DNA of 64,000 nucleotides from Tuberibacillus sp. Marseille-P3662 (GTDB taxonomy: Bacteria > Bacillota > Bacilli > Bacillales > Sporolactobacillaceae), in the NCBI RefSeq assembly GCF_900178005.1, contig NZ_FXBS01000003.1:200166-264165 (forward strand). Direction: 5' to 3'. Below the pieces are notes generated by a model. That model did no database searches. It saw only the letters and a list, made by a program, of their open reading frames with translations, and had not been told where the DNA came from. Each line of letters begins with the position of its first letter. Position 1 is the stretch's first letter. A program made the translations under genes and the position numbers. Positions 10,806 to 19,824 of the stretch are shown here, piece after piece.

Positions 10806-11687
10806 ATGAATGAACATCGCCACGAGTTTCGAGTCGTGAAGATGTGCCAAGTTCTAGAAGTCTCGAAAAGTGGCTTTTATAAATGGCTTAAAATGCGACC
10901 CCATCAAAGTGATTGTGAAAAAGAAAAGGAACGTTTGAAGGGTGTCATTTGTCGACTTTTCTATGAGTATCGTGAAACGTATGGAAGCCCACGAATCACC
11001 CATGAACTTCGAAAACAAGACATTCATGTTTCGGAGAAAACAGTGGGGAGATATATGAGAGAAAGGGGGCTCCGTGCGGTTCCAGAAAAACGTTTTGTGA
11101 CAACAACAGACTCGAATCACAGTCATCCCATTTATCCAAATTTATTGAATCGTCATTTCAATCCAGAACAGCCTGACCGTGCATGGGTGACCGATATCAC
11201 TTATGTGTGGACATTAGAAGGATGGTTATATTTAGCTAGTGTGATGGATTTATATTCGCGTAAAATCATTGGGTGGCATATTGATAAAAGCTTGTCCAAA
11301 GCGTTGGTTTTAAAGGCGCTTAACCGAGCCATCCGTTTGAGACATCCTTCAGACAAGCTCATTCATCATTCGGACCGTGGCAGTCAGTACGCATCCAAAG
11401 AATATATTGAGTGCCTAAATGCACACAATATTCAAATCAGTATGAGCCGGCGTGGCAACTGTTATGACAACGCATGCATTGAATCCTTTCATGCGACCAT
11501 TAAGAAAGACCGTATTTATCGTCGTCAATATAGAAGTCGTGAAGAAGCCAAAAAAGACATCTGGGACTATATCATGAGCTTTTATAATGAGAGAAGAAGT
11601 CATTCAACGCTCGGCTATGTCTCACCCAATCAATATGAACGGGCTTATTGGGCATTGACGGAGCGAAAGCAGGACAAAACAGCCTAA
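10806..11687 (+). CDS. IS3 transposase OrfB (DDE integrase core)
   Basis: 293 residues from the first ATG of the -1 frame. The frame is open back to the slippery site at 10755, so the biological product is probably the OrfAB fusion rather than OrfB alone. It has an HTH_21-like N-terminal region followed by an RNase H-fold rve domain with the catalytic triad D130 (AWVTDITYV), D190 (IHHSDRGSQY) and E226 (NACIESFHA). All catalytic residues are present and there is no internal stop, so the copy looks active. Confidence 0.93.
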   Translation: MNEHRHEFRVVKMCQVLEVSKSGFYKWLKMRPHQSDCEKEKERLKGVICRLFYEYRETYGSPRITHELRKQDIHVSEKTVGRYMRERGLRAVPEKRFVTTTDSNHSHPIYPNLLNRHFNPEQPDRAWVTDITYVWTLEGWLYLASVMDLYSRKIIGWHIDKSLSKALVLKALNRAIRLRHPSDKLIHHSDRGSQYASKEYIECLNAHNIQISMSRRGNCYDNACIESFHATIKKDRIYRRQYRSREEAKKDIWDYIMSFYNERRSHSTLGYVSPNQYERAYWALTERKQDKTA

Positions 11688-11699
11688 ATACAACCAGCA

Positions 11700-11952
11700 A
11701 CTTTATTTGGAGTGGCGGGCGTGATAGCCTCGACGGCGAGCCAATCTTTTATAATAGCTGGCTCCTTGGCCTGGAACTCACGCCCGTAGAGGCTCCATGT
11801 CAAGTTGCGACTATAGGCCGTGTTCCCTTTGATTCAAATACCCCTTACTCGACTCATGAGCTTAATTATTGCGTGTTGATTCATTTCGGTTCTCGTTTAA
11901 AGGGAAGACCAATGCCTAACTTAACGTATGGATTAAAAGTTTTTTCGTGAAA
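11700..11952 (+). ncRNA. Structured non-coding tail of the insertion sequence
   Basis: No gene is supported in this stretch. It contains CGGGCGTGA (11716-11724) complementary to TCACGCCCG (11778-11786), AGCCTC (11726-11731) complementary to GAGGCT (11789-11794), and between them the hairpin GAGCCA/TGGCTC (11738-11743, 11759-11764). The first two pairings interleave, so the order is that of a pseudoknot. Whether it is transcribed is unknown. It could also be a fragment of another mobile element. Confidence 0.4.
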
Positions 11953-12113
11953 GTTTGTCCACTTTATTGACAGAAGTCCATTTTCTATCTTGGGAAGACT
12001 GGTAATCATTTTAAAATAAAAACATTTCTCTTTTGTATCTACATTCGACAGATTTTTTATTATAATATTCACCATGCTTAGAAACATCATTCAATGATCT
12101 GGAGGGAGTTATC

Positions 12114-13508
12114 TTGGATACAACCATAAATTCTAACCAAGGGCCTGCGAAAAAGAAACATCCACCCGGGTTATATTTATTATTTATGACAGAAATGTGG
12201 GAAAGATATAGTTATTATGGCATGAGAGGGATACTTGTCCTTTATCTAACAGCCCAATTTATTAGTGGTGGATTGGGTATGTCGGATGAACATGCCTTGG
12301 GGTTATATGGACTTTACACAAGTGCTGTTTACTTAACTCCGCTGCTTGGCGGCTATTTAACCGACCATTTTATGGGATTACGCACAGCGATCACAATCGG
12401 TGGTACAGTTATGGCCATAGGTGACTTTTCTCTATTTGCTTTCCATTCTGAATGGGGCTTGTATTTTGGACTAGCATGTCTGATTATTGGTAACGGCTTT
12501 TTTAAACCAAATATTTCAACAATGGTTGGCGAACTTTATAGTAAAAATGATATTCGTAAGGATTCAGCATTTACAATTTTTTATATGGGTATTAACTTAG
12601 GTGCGTTATTTTCTCCATTAGTTGCAGGTTATTTATATGGTGACCTTTTTCATTCGACGAGCAACGGTATTGAACACTTTGGTTATAATTTTGCATTTTT
12701 AGCATCATCGATTGGTATGATTATCGGTCAATTGCTATTTAACATTTTAGGGAAAAAATATTTAGGTGATTTAGGTAAAAAACCTGCACGTTCAAAGGAT
12801 GCTACTGAAACATCCAGTAAAGCTCAACCTTTAACAAAACATGAGAAACATCGCATTGGCGTTATTTTTATACTGGCTGTGTTTGTTATCATGTTTTGGG
12901 TTGGTTTTGAGCAAGCAGGTGCTTCATTCACTCTATATACGCAAAAATTTATTGATCGAACCATCTTGGGTTATCAAGTACCGACGTCTTGGTTTCAGTC
13001 ATTGAACCCACTATTTATTTTGTTACTAGCACCGGTTGTTTCAGCCATATGGATTAAATTATCTAAAACAAAACGCGGTGACTTCTCGATTCCAACTAAA
13101 ATGGCCTTCGGGTTGATGCTTCTTGGTTTAGGTTTTATGGTCATGATTACAGCTGTCTCGATTACAGGCAGTAATGAAGCCAACATTACCATGAAAGCAA
13201 GTGCCTTATTCATGGTTTTCACGTATCTATTACACACATTAGGTGAACTCTGTCTATCACCGATTGGTTTGTCTTTAGTTAGTAAAATGTCGCCGGTAAA
13301 ATACGCATCATTTCTCATGGGGATATGGTTTCTAAGTAATGCAGCAGCTAACTATTTGGCGGCTAAAGTCGGCATTCTCACGACACAGTTAGGTTACTTT
13401 GAAATCTACCTTTATGTAGGTATTGTCGCCATGATTTTAGGGGTAGTCTTATTATGCATAACGAAACCGATACAGAAACTTATGCATTTAGAAGACCTTA
13501 ATGAATAA
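12114..13508 (+). CDS. POT-family proton-dependent di/tripeptide transporter
   Basis: A 464-residue major-facilitator protein with about 14 membrane spans. The POT signature is seen near the N-terminus (EMWERYSYYGMRG), with the proton-coupling ExxER motif intact, and the second signature GNGFFKPNIS lies around residues 125-135. It imports di- and tripeptides with protons, like DtpT and B. subtilis YclF. The start is TTG at 12114 behind GGAGGGAG. It is a single gene with its own terminator. The insertion sequence ends about 140 nt upstream. Confidence 0.9.
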   Translation: MDTTINSNQGPAKKKHPPGLYLLFMTEMWERYSYYGMRGILVLYLTAQFISGGLGMSDEHALGLYGLYTSAVYLTPLLGGYLTDHFMGLRTAITIGGTVMAIGDFSLFAFHSEWGLYFGLACLIIGNGFFKPNISTMVGELYSKNDIRKDSAFTIFYMGINLGALFSPLVAGYLYGDLFHSTSNGIEHFGYNFAFLASSIGMIIGQLLFNILGKKYLGDLGKKPARSKDATETSSKAQPLTKHEKHRIGVIFILAVFVIMFWVGFEQAGASFTLYTQKFIDRTILGYQVPTSWFQSLNPLFILLLAPVVSAIWIKLSKTKRGDFSIPTKMAFGLMLLGLGFMVMITAVSITGSNEANITMKASALFMVFTYLLHTLGELCLSPIGLSLVSKMSPVKYASFLMGIWFLSNAAANYLAAKVGILTTQLGYFEIYLYVGIVAMILGVVLLCITKPIQKLMHLEDLNE

Positions 13509-13522
13509 TAAGCAATTGAATC

Positions 13523-13557
13523 AAAAAAGGATGGCACACTGGCTGCCATCCTTTTTT
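13523..13557 (+). terminator. Intrinsic terminator after the peptide transporter
   Basis: AAAAAAGGATGGCA / TGCCATCCTTTTTT stem with a 7-nt loop and T run. The flanking A run makes it able to serve the convergent gene as well. Confidence 0.9.
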
Positions 13558-13569
13558 ATAGCCTTCATT

Positions 13570-14241
13570 TTAAGTTATAATATGCTGCTCAGATTTGCCG
13601 CCGTTAATTTGAATGAACATGTCGGCAATTGAAGCCAACATGTCTTGTGCTTCTTTTTCAGACATGGATGGTTTCAGGTAAATGATTTGTAATGCGTTTG
13701 TGGTTGTTTCCGTCGTCATTGTGCGTTTGCTGTCAATTATTGGGCTGCCAAAGGGAGCTTGTGTATCTGCGCTTAATATTTTTCCAGTCATGGATGTTGT
13801 TCGGCCGTTAAGGGTCTCGTACATATCCTCATCCGTCCCCATCCTAATAGCAATGTCGCCATCCAGCTTGTCTGCATCGTAAATCCCTAGTGGTATCTCA
13901 AATTGCAGGGAAAAGAAGTTGTTGACGTCGGCAGCTGAATGAATCATTGGGAGCTGATCCCTTTTTTTTAAACGCCGATACAGGGCTTCGTGAGAGGGCC
14001 GGTATCGTGATGGGTCCGTCCCTAATGTTTTGAAGACTTGCCGCCATTCTTGGATACCACCAATGTCAGCTACATTTTTTTCCTCTAATGACAACATCAT
14101 TTCCTCTTGATAAAGCTGAAAATGCCCTTGAAACATTTGCGGTGAGGCACTGACCGCGATATCATGGTAGGTGATTGCACCGATTTTAAACTGTGGGATT
14201 TGTGCTTTGATAGCTTGGTCAATTTCAATATCAATTGTCAC
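13570..14241 (-). CDS. B3/B4 domain protein (tRNA-synthetase-type editing fold)
   Basis: A 223-residue stand-alone B3/B4 domain, the fold used by the beta subunit of phenylalanyl-tRNA synthetase for editing. The core is visible as EWRQVFKTLGTDPSRYRPS (about 65-83) and the FFSLQFEIPLGIYD region (about 109-122). Stand-alone members are thought to hydrolyse or bind mischarged tRNA or amino-acid adducts, but most are uncharacterised. Transcribed towards the terminator shared with the peptide transporter, divergent from queG. Confidence 0.8.
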   Translation of the reverse strand: MTIDIEIDQAIKAQIPQFKIGAITYHDIAVSASPQMFQGHFQLYQEEMMLSLEEKNVADIGGIQEWRQVFKTLGTDPSRYRPSHEALYRRLKKRDQLPMIHSAADVNNFFSLQFEIPLGIYDADKLDGDIAIRMGTDEDMYETLNGRTTSMTGKILSADTQAPFGSPIIDSKRTMTTETTTNALQIIYLKPSMSEKEAQDMLASIADMFIQINGGKSEQHIIT

Positions 14242-14328
14242 ACTTTACACCCCTGAATCATACTTTTACCTTAATCATAACATGCCTAACCTTTCAATTT
14301 AAAAGGACGAGAAGAGGAGGGTTGTGTC

Positions 14329-15501
14329 GTGACAGATTTTAAGCAGTTAAAAAAGGATATCCAAATATTTTGTCGAAATCATCAAATAGATAAAGTGGGC
14401 TTTACGACGGCCGACCCTTTTACGAGTTTGAAACGGCGTCTCTATCAACAAAAAAATCTCGGCTATCATACCGGATTTGAAGAAAAAGATATTGAAAAAC
14501 GAACGGAGCCGGAATTGCTAATGGATGACGCACAGAGCATTATTTCTGTTGCCTTGGCGTATCCGGCAAAAATGGATGAAAAACCGGAGAATATCCGAGG
14601 CGATCGGAGAGGAAGCTTTTGCCGGGCCTCATGGGGGACAGATTACCACTATGTCTTAAAAGACCGCTTAGAAGCGTTAGAAACTTTTATTAAAGACAAG
14701 GTCCCTGGGGCGAAGGTGACATCCATGGTTGATACGGGTGAACTGTCAGATCGGGCTGTAGCTGAACGGGCCGGCGTCGGTGTTCCAGGGAAAAATACAA
14801 ATTTAATTACGGAGGAATTTGGCTCTTATGTTTACTTGGGTGAAATGGTGACCAACATTCCGTTTGAACCGGATGAACCGTTAGAAGACTTATGCGGTGA
14901 CTGTAATCTCTGTGTTGATCGTTGTCCCACAGGAGCCCTTGTTCAAGGGGGACAGCTGAATGCGCAAAAGTGCATTGCCTATCTAACCCAGACGAAAGGC
15001 TATGTTCCGGAGCCCTATCGACAATCCATCGGCAACCGTGTCTATGGATGCGACACTTGCCAGCAAGTGTGCCCGTATAACCGCGGGGTTAATGTTCACA
15101 ATCATGAAGAAATGGAACCTGATCCGGAACGCGTCAAACCAGAGCTTATTTCTCTGCTCACTATTAGTCAGAAGCAATTTAAAAAACAGTTTGGAACCAT
15201 GTCAGGATCTTGGCGCGGCAAAAAGCCGATTCAAAGAAATGCCGTGATCGCGCTAGGTAACTATAAAGAAGTGAGTGCCATTGATGATTTAACCCAGCGT
15301 CTGCATCAGGATCCCAAGCCGGTTATCCGCGGAACGGCAGCGTGGGCCTTAGGGCGTATCTATGAAGCGGCTGATAGCGTGCAACGGGCAACAATTAAGG
15401 ACGCATTAGAACAAGCATTAACGGTTGAGGAAGATGAGACCGTCATTGATGAATGTAAGCAAGCCAGCGTGTCTATTGAAGGGAAACGGACGAACCAATA
15501 G
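14329..15501 (+). CDS. queG: Epoxyqueuosine reductase
   Basis: A 390-residue QueG (B. subtilis YhbA). It reduces epoxyqueuosine to queuosine in tRNA, the last step of queuosine synthesis, using cobalamin and two 4Fe-4S clusters. The ferredoxin cysteines are C189/C192/C195/C199 (CGDCNLCVDRCP) and C241/C244/C248 (CDTCQQVCP). The catalytic Asp is D135 in MVDTGELSDR. HEAT-like repeats lie at about 300-370. The start is GTG behind GAGGAGGG. It opens a block queG-ogt-cytochrome-amidase-trmL in which queG, the amidase and trmL keep the B. subtilis yhbA-yhbB-cspR order, pairing two tRNA wobble-base modification enzymes. Confidence 0.95.
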   Translation: MTDFKQLKKDIQIFCRNHQIDKVGFTTADPFTSLKRRLYQQKNLGYHTGFEEKDIEKRTEPELLMDDAQSIISVALAYPAKMDEKPENIRGDRRGSFCRASWGTDYHYVLKDRLEALETFIKDKVPGAKVTSMVDTGELSDRAVAERAGVGVPGKNTNLITEEFGSYVYLGEMVTNIPFEPDEPLEDLCGDCNLCVDRCPTGALVQGGQLNAQKCIAYLTQTKGYVPEPYRQSIGNRVYGCDTCQQVCPYNRGVNVHNHEEMEPDPERVKPELISLLTISQKQFKKQFGTMSGSWRGKKPIQRNAVIALGNYKEVSAIDDLTQRLHQDPKPVIRGTAAWALGRIYEAADSVQRATIKDALEQALTVEEDETVIDECKQASVSIEGKRTNQ

Positions 15502-15525
15502 GCCAAGGAAAAGAGGAGATATCCT

Positions 15526-16044
15526 ATGAGTAAAAGACCTTGTCTTAATGTTGAAGAAATGGATAGTGCTATCGGCCATTTGACGATTACCAGTATCGAT
15601 ACACGGTTATGTAAGATTGCGTTTGGTGATCTTAACGCAACCTTACCTACGATTCAGGGCTGGGCGAAACATCATATGTTGCATAACGAAATTGCTGTTA
15701 ATCAAGGGTGCACCCATCCGATCGTTGAACAACTTCAGGAATATCTTGATGGCGATCGGCAGACTTTCTCAATTGACTTAGAACTGATGGGGACCCCCTT
15801 CCAGAAAAAAGTATGGCGAGTACTCATGGAGATTGGTTATGGCGAGATCAAAACTTATAAAGATATTGCGGAATCCATTGGTCAAGCTAAGGCGGTTCGC
15901 GCTATTGGATCAGCCAATAACCGCAATCCGATACCGATCATCATTCCGTGTCACCGTGTCATTGGAACCAATGGTTCACTTGTCGGTTATGGCGGTGGCT
16001 TAGACATAAAACATCAGTTACTACAATTAGAGAAGGCCATTTGA
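15526..16044 (+). CDS. ogt: Methylated-DNA-[protein]-cysteine methyltransferase
   Basis: A 172-residue suicide repair protein that moves the alkyl group from O6-methylguanine in DNA to its own cysteine. The acceptor Cys is C142 in IIPCHRVIG, and the Arg finger helix (AVRAIGSANNRNP) is at 123-135. It begins 24 nt after queG behind AAGAGGAG, so it is probably cotranscribed with queG. Orthologous B. subtilis clusters lack ogt at this position. Confidence 0.94.
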   Translation: MSKRPCLNVEEMDSAIGHLTITSIDTRLCKIAFGDLNATLPTIQGWAKHHMLHNEIAVNQGCTHPIVEQLQEYLDGDRQTFSIDLELMGTPFQKKVWRVLMEIGYGEIKTYKDIAESIGQAKAVRAIGSANNRNPIPIIIPCHRVIGTNGSLVGYGGGLDIKHQLLQLEKAI

Positions 16045-16145
16045 AAAGCGTCCTAAAATGGAAATTCTTATTATGATAATCGTGATATAACATAATATTT
16101 TAGGGCTATTTCGGGTAATGTAGAAATAGATAGAGGAGGAAGGAT

Positions 16146-16490
16146 ATGATAAGAAAGTTATTGGTCATTGGTATAGCCAGCCTTGGATTAGTTTTATCAG
16201 GTTGTGGAAGTAGTGGTGATGAATCATCATCTGAAGATTCTTCTAACGGATCAACTTCTGAATCAACCTCCTCAGCGAGTGCTGAAAAAATCTTTAGTAA
16301 TAATTGTACAAGTTGCCATGGCGATAATTTGGAAGGCGCTTCCGCACCGGCTTTGAAAAACATCGGCAGCGAGCTATCTCAGGATGAAATTTCAGACCAA
16401 ATTAAAAATGGTGGCGGTGGAATGCCTCCGGGCTTAATATCAGATGATAAAGCGGAAAAAGTCGCCTCTTGGTTGGCGAAGAAAAAATAG
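16146..16490 (+). CDS. Membrane-anchored cytochrome c551-type lipoprotein
   Basis: 114 residues. A lipoprotein signal peptide ends at lipobox LSGC (C20). A Ser/Glu/Asp-rich linker (21-45) follows, then a small class I cytochrome c domain with heme motif CTSCH (C54, C57, H58) and axial Met M93 in GGGMPPG. It resembles B. subtilis CccB, a small electron carrier on the outer face of the membrane. In B. subtilis cccB lies next to ftsE. Here that spot holds a germination operon, and the cytochrome is instead between ogt and the amidase gene. GAGGAAGGA precedes the ATG. Confidence 0.9.
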   Translation: MIRKLLVIGIASLGLVLSGCGSSGDESSSEDSSNGSTSESTSSASAEKIFSNNCTSCHGDNLEGASAPALKNIGSELSQDEISDQIKNGGGGMPPGLISDDKAEKVASWLAKKK

Positions 16491-16509
16491 GATATGAATA
16501 CGGTCATTG

Positions 16510-16544
16510 GAGCTTTCTCATATATCCCTGAGGGAGCTCTTTTT
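16510..16544 (+). terminator. Intrinsic terminator after cytochrome gene
   Basis: GAGCTTTCTCA pairs with TGAGGGAGCTC (two G-U pairs), followed by TTTTT. It separates the queG-ogt-cytochrome unit from the amidase gene. Confidence 0.75.
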
Positions 16545-16734
16545 GATGGGCTCATGAGCGGTGTGGTGTTCCATAAACGGTTTCCCGCAGAGAGCACGTT
16601 GCCTCCTGGCTCCACCCCTTTCCAAACTTAATCAAACGTTTGTTTAACGGTTCATACTTCCGCAGTATTGCTGAGGTGAGTCATCATGTCGGCCCATGTA
16701 AGCATACTTTATAGCAATGGAAGGGGGCGGGCAT

Positions 16735-17646
16735 ATGGAATGGATGAAAGCACTAAGATCGCATCTCAAAAAAACCGGTGAATTTTGGGTCGATCAAGCA
16801 TATGACCGGTATCAGCTCTTAGATGAAGCTGAACAGAGCAGCATTGTTCGAAAAAAACAGTTGTTGAAAGAACGGAAAGCAGAAATTACCAAGGCTAACA
16901 TCCGAGGTCAAATTTTAGGTGTTCAACAATTCCAAAATTTAAGGTTTGTTCGTTATATGCGTCATCTTCAATTTGTTGTTAAACAAAAAGATCAGTTTTA
17001 TATCGAAGAGCAGTGGCTTCCCCGGCGAGCCGAATTCAAGGATGAACAGTTAGTCGGTGATTTGAAAGTTGATGTTCATAAGTGTGATCAAAATAATAAT
17101 CGAGAAGATGGAGAGCGGTCCACGGTACTGAATGATCGAAAAAAGCAGAAGGGGGGATTCCCGGGTTATGATCGAATGCAGGTAGTGAAATATGCGGATC
17201 GCTGGTGGAATACCCATAATCCGGCCTATCAGTCGTTTGATGTGGATTGCACTAACTATGTGTCTCAATGTTTAAAAGCAGGTGGTGCGCCGATGCATGG
17301 ACAATATAATCGCACAAAAGGATGGTGGTGTACCGATACAAATTGGAGTTACAGTTGGAGCGTAGCTCATGCCTTACGTTGGTATCTTGGTTCCCCTAAT
17401 AATCAACTGGGAGTGGTTACGGTGGATCGGCCTGAAGAGCTGATGCCGGGCGATGTGGTCTGCTATGATTTTGAAGGTGACGGTCGGTTTGATCATACCA
17501 CTATTGTGACTGAAAAGGATGCTAATGATATGCCGCTCGTGAATGCCCACACGACGGATTCAAGGCATCGGTACTGGTCCTACGAGGATTCCACGGCATG
17601 GACGGAGAACATTCAATATCAATTTTTTCACATTAAGGATGACTAA
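16735..17646 (+). CDS. Amidase-domain protein (YhbB-like)
   Basis: 303 residues. The N-terminal half (1-140) is charged and probably helical. The C-terminal half carries the putative amidase domain (PF12671 type): Cys in FDVDCTNYVSQCLKAGG, His in DHTTIV and a second HTTDSRHRYW motif, a papain-like Cys-His arrangement. No signal peptide is seen, so action inside the cell or in the forespore or mother cell is more likely than ordinary wall turnover. I start at the ATG at 16735 behind AAGGGGG. An ATG 18 nt earlier lacks a ribosome site. Its position before trmL matches B. subtilis yhbB-cspR. Confidence 0.82.
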   Translation: MEWMKALRSHLKKTGEFWVDQAYDRYQLLDEAEQSSIVRKKQLLKERKAEITKANIRGQILGVQQFQNLRFVRYMRHLQFVVKQKDQFYIEEQWLPRRAEFKDEQLVGDLKVDVHKCDQNNNREDGERSTVLNDRKKQKGGFPGYDRMQVVKYADRWWNTHNPAYQSFDVDCTNYVSQCLKAGGAPMHGQYNRTKGWWCTDTNWSYSWSVAHALRWYLGSPNNQLGVVTVDRPEELMPGDVVCYDFEGDGRFDHTTIVTEKDANDMPLVNAHTTDSRHRYWSYEDSTAWTENIQYQFFHIKDD

Positions 17647-17718
17647 GCTTTTTATATAAGGAAAGCTAGTGTTATAATATGAAGGTTGACAGGTTCAGTT
17701 AAAGAGGTGTTTAAACAA

Positions 17719-18192
17719 ATGGGCATACACGTTGTGTTATATCAGCCTGAAATTCCGTCGAATACAGGGAATATCTCACGTACATGTGCAGCGACTAATT
17801 CCACATTACATTTGATCCGTCCGCTCGGATTTTCAACGGATGATAAAATGCTCAAACGCGCTGGGTTGGATTATTGGCAGCACGTTGACATTCGATATCA
17901 TGATTCACTAGAAGAGGTGTGTAGCAACTTTCCAGATGGTCGTTTTTTCTATGTAGAGAATTTCGGTGACATTCCTCATACTCAATTCGATTATTCAGAT
18001 ACTAGCCAAGACTTTCTATTTGTTTTTGGACGTGAAACGGATGGATTGCCAGATGAAGTGATTGAGAACAATAGAGACCGGTGTTTACGTTTACCAATGT
18101 CTGACGTGATGCGCTCACTCAATCTATCTAATACAGCCGCCATCATGCTTTATGAAGCTTTAAGACAACAAGGGTTTCCCGATTTGTCGTAA
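17719..18192 (+). CDS. trmL: tRNA (cytidine/uridine-34 2'-O)-methyltransferase
   Basis: A 157-residue SPOUT-class methyltransferase (B. subtilis CspR). It methylates the ribose of the wobble base of certain leucine tRNAs. Visible SPOUT motifs are NTGNISRTCAATN near the N-terminus, the knot segment FGRETDGLPDEV and the C-terminal MRSLNLSNTAAIMLYEALRQ that binds AdoMet. The ATG at 17719 was chosen because AGAGGTG lies 10 nt upstream. A TTG 33 nt earlier has no such support. Followed by a strong terminator. Confidence 0.94.
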   Translation: MGIHVVLYQPEIPSNTGNISRTCAATNSTLHLIRPLGFSTDDKMLKRAGLDYWQHVDIRYHDSLEEVCSNFPDGRFFYVENFGDIPHTQFDYSDTSQDFLFVFGRETDGLPDEVIENNRDRCLRLPMSDVMRSLNLSNTAAIMLYEALRQQGFPDLS

Positions 18193-18196
18193 ACGT

Positions 18197-18234
18197 AAAA
18201 AAGCTGTCCCGCCAATAAGCGGGGCAGCTTTTTT
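18197..18234 (+). terminator. Intrinsic terminator after trmL
   Basis: AAAAAGCTGTCCCGC pairs with GCGGGGCAGCTTTTTT around a 6-nt loop. Confidence 0.92.
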
Positions 18235-18245
18235 GCCTCACATCA

Positions 18246-18338
18246 TTATTCGTGCGACTCAGGTTTATCATTGTACCCAGCAGTGAAAATTGCCGTGAGG
18301 AAACTAACCGTAACGGCTAAAATCAAAAATGTCTTCAT
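18246..18338 (-). CDS. 30-residue secreted or membrane peptide, unknown
   Basis: A short frame with a hydrophobic N-terminus typical of a signal peptide or single membrane anchor (KTFLILAVTVSFLTAIFTAG) and a short polar tail. AAGGGG lies 7 nt before the ATG. No family recognised. It is convergent with trmL and shares its terminator region. Small size makes the call tentative. Confidence 0.45.
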   Translation of the reverse strand: MKTFLILAVTVSFLTAIFTAGYNDKPESHE

Positions 18339-18552
18339 GACGGTAGCCCCTTTCCAATATAAATCGCCTATACCTACTTCTATTATACCGAATTTAATAA
18401 AAAAAGTATACATGTTGGAATTGAATCCCTTTTTACTTGTAGGACGGAGAGCAGCGCTATTCGTTGACCATTTGTATGGTTTGGGATAAAGTAAAAAGTA
18501 GACGTAGATGCTTACATAGACGGGTATGTCACTTAATTGGAGGGGATTCACT

Positions 18553-19734
18553 TTGATTTTTGATTATGATACTGAAATCAATCGCACTAACACGAATTCT
18601 GTTAAATGGAACTATGGTCAATCCATATTTGGAAAAGAGGATATATTACCGTTATGGGTTGCTGATATGGACTTTGCCAGTCCACCATCGGTCATAGAGG
18701 CGATTCAAAGACGTGCGAAACATCCAATTTTTGGTTATCCCGGGTTGCCAGATGCTTTTTATAATGCAATTATAGGTTGGATGAACCGGCGTTTCGGAGC
18801 AACTGTGGCTTCAGATTGGATCACGGCAACGCCCGGAGTTGTACCTGGCATTTCCTATGCGATTGATGCCTTTACGGGACCTGGAGATAAAGTTATTATT
18901 CAACCGCCTGTCTATAAGCCATTTTTTTCAGCGGTTGAAAACAAGGGTAGACGTGTTGTGGAAAATCCATTGATTGAGTCGGATGGGGCCTACTATATGG
19001 ATTATGCCGATTTGGAGGCAAAGATCGATGACCGGACCAAGCTGCTTATCTTATGCAGTCCGCATAACCCGATTGGACGGGTGTGGACGAAGGATGAGAT
19101 AGAACGATTGGCAGCCATCTGTCAGAAACATAATATCATCATCATTTCCGATGAAATCCATTCAGATCTGGTTTTTGACAGAGAAGCTCACACGCCGTTA
19201 TTCACACTGTCTGAATCTATCGCAGACCGTACAGTAACGTTTATTGCACCGAGTAAAACCTTTAATCTCGCTGGTCTGTTTTCATCTGTCGCTCTGATTA
19301 AAAATAAGCAGTTATTATCAGACTTCCAGGCGGCTTCCGAACGTGCAGGCGTCAAAGATAAGTTAAATATCTTTGGTATTGAGGCTTTAATAGCTGCTTA
19401 TAATGATGGTGATGAATGGCTTGATCAACTTTTGACTTATTTGCAGGGCAATGCTAAGTTTGTCCATCAGTTTCTTTCTGACCGTATTCCACAAATTAAG
19501 ATGAAGATGCCGCAAGCGACTTATCTTGGCTGGATGGACTTCCGCGAATTAGGATTATCAGCTGATGAACTGGATCAATTCTTGATTCATGAGGCGGGGC
19601 TTGGTTTAAATAATGGCATATGGTTCGGTCCGGGAGGTGAAGGGTTTGCCCGCTTAAACTTCGGCTGTCCACGATCCATATTGGAGCGGGCGATGTCCCA
19701 ACTGGAGCAAGCGGTTAAAGCCCGGTTTGTCTAA
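18553..19734 (+). CDS. patB: PLP-dependent C-S lyase / aminotransferase (PatB/MalY type)
   Basis: A 393-residue fold-type I PLP enzyme of the PatB/MalY group, which cleaves cystathionine and related C-S bonds. The PLP lysine is K235 in APSKTFNLAG. Other marks are the N-terminal LPLWVADMDF, the NPIGRVW loop and the SDEIHSDLVF PLP-pocket Asp. Start TTG at 18553 lies 8 nt after GGAGGGGA. Nine upstream codons in the same frame lack a ribosome site. Single gene. Some members instead act as aminotransferases, so the exact substrate is open. Confidence 0.88.
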   Translation: MIFDYDTEINRTNTNSVKWNYGQSIFGKEDILPLWVADMDFASPPSVIEAIQRRAKHPIFGYPGLPDAFYNAIIGWMNRRFGATVASDWITATPGVVPGISYAIDAFTGPGDKVIIQPPVYKPFFSAVENKGRRVVENPLIESDGAYYMDYADLEAKIDDRTKLLILCSPHNPIGRVWTKDEIERLAAICQKHNIIIISDEIHSDLVFDREAHTPLFTLSESIADRTVTFIAPSKTFNLAGLFSSVALIKNKQLLSDFQAASERAGVKDKLNIFGIEALIAAYNDGDEWLDQLLTYLQGNAKFVHQFLSDRIPQIKMKMPQATYLGWMDFRELGLSADELDQFLIHEAGLGLNNGIWFGPGGEGFARLNFGCPRSILERAMSQLEQAVKARFV

Positions 19735-19824
19735 TCCTATCCTAAATTATTTAGCAATTTATTTTAATCCTTTCCACCCCTGATGCATAGGATGTAATAC
19801 ACCGCTTTACACCGGGGGGATTTC

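Larger units (their letters stand above)
10428..11972 (+). mobile_element. IS3-family insertion sequence (IS150-like), 1.5 kb
   Basis: The two-frame transposase is flanked by imperfect terminal inverted repeats. The left end reads AGTCTAAAAAGTGGACAC (10428-10445) and the right end, reversed, TGTCAATAAAGTGGACAA. A 3-4 bp target duplication is not evident. The element is unusual in leaving about 285 nt between the end of orfB and the right repeat. That tail can form strong secondary structure (see the separate entry). It sits between dynA and a peptide transporter and may have separated the latter from its original upstream region. Confidence 0.85.

Noticed and set aside
11648-11950. 100-codon frame at the end of the insertion sequence
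   Set aside because: Out-of-frame reading of orfB end plus the foldable tail. No ribosome site, and its content is explained by inverted repeats.
19741-19824. Sigma-E promoter for prkA (CATAGGAT near 19786)
   Set aside because: No convincing -35 at proper spacing, so not listed as a feature despite known sigma-E control in B. subtilis.
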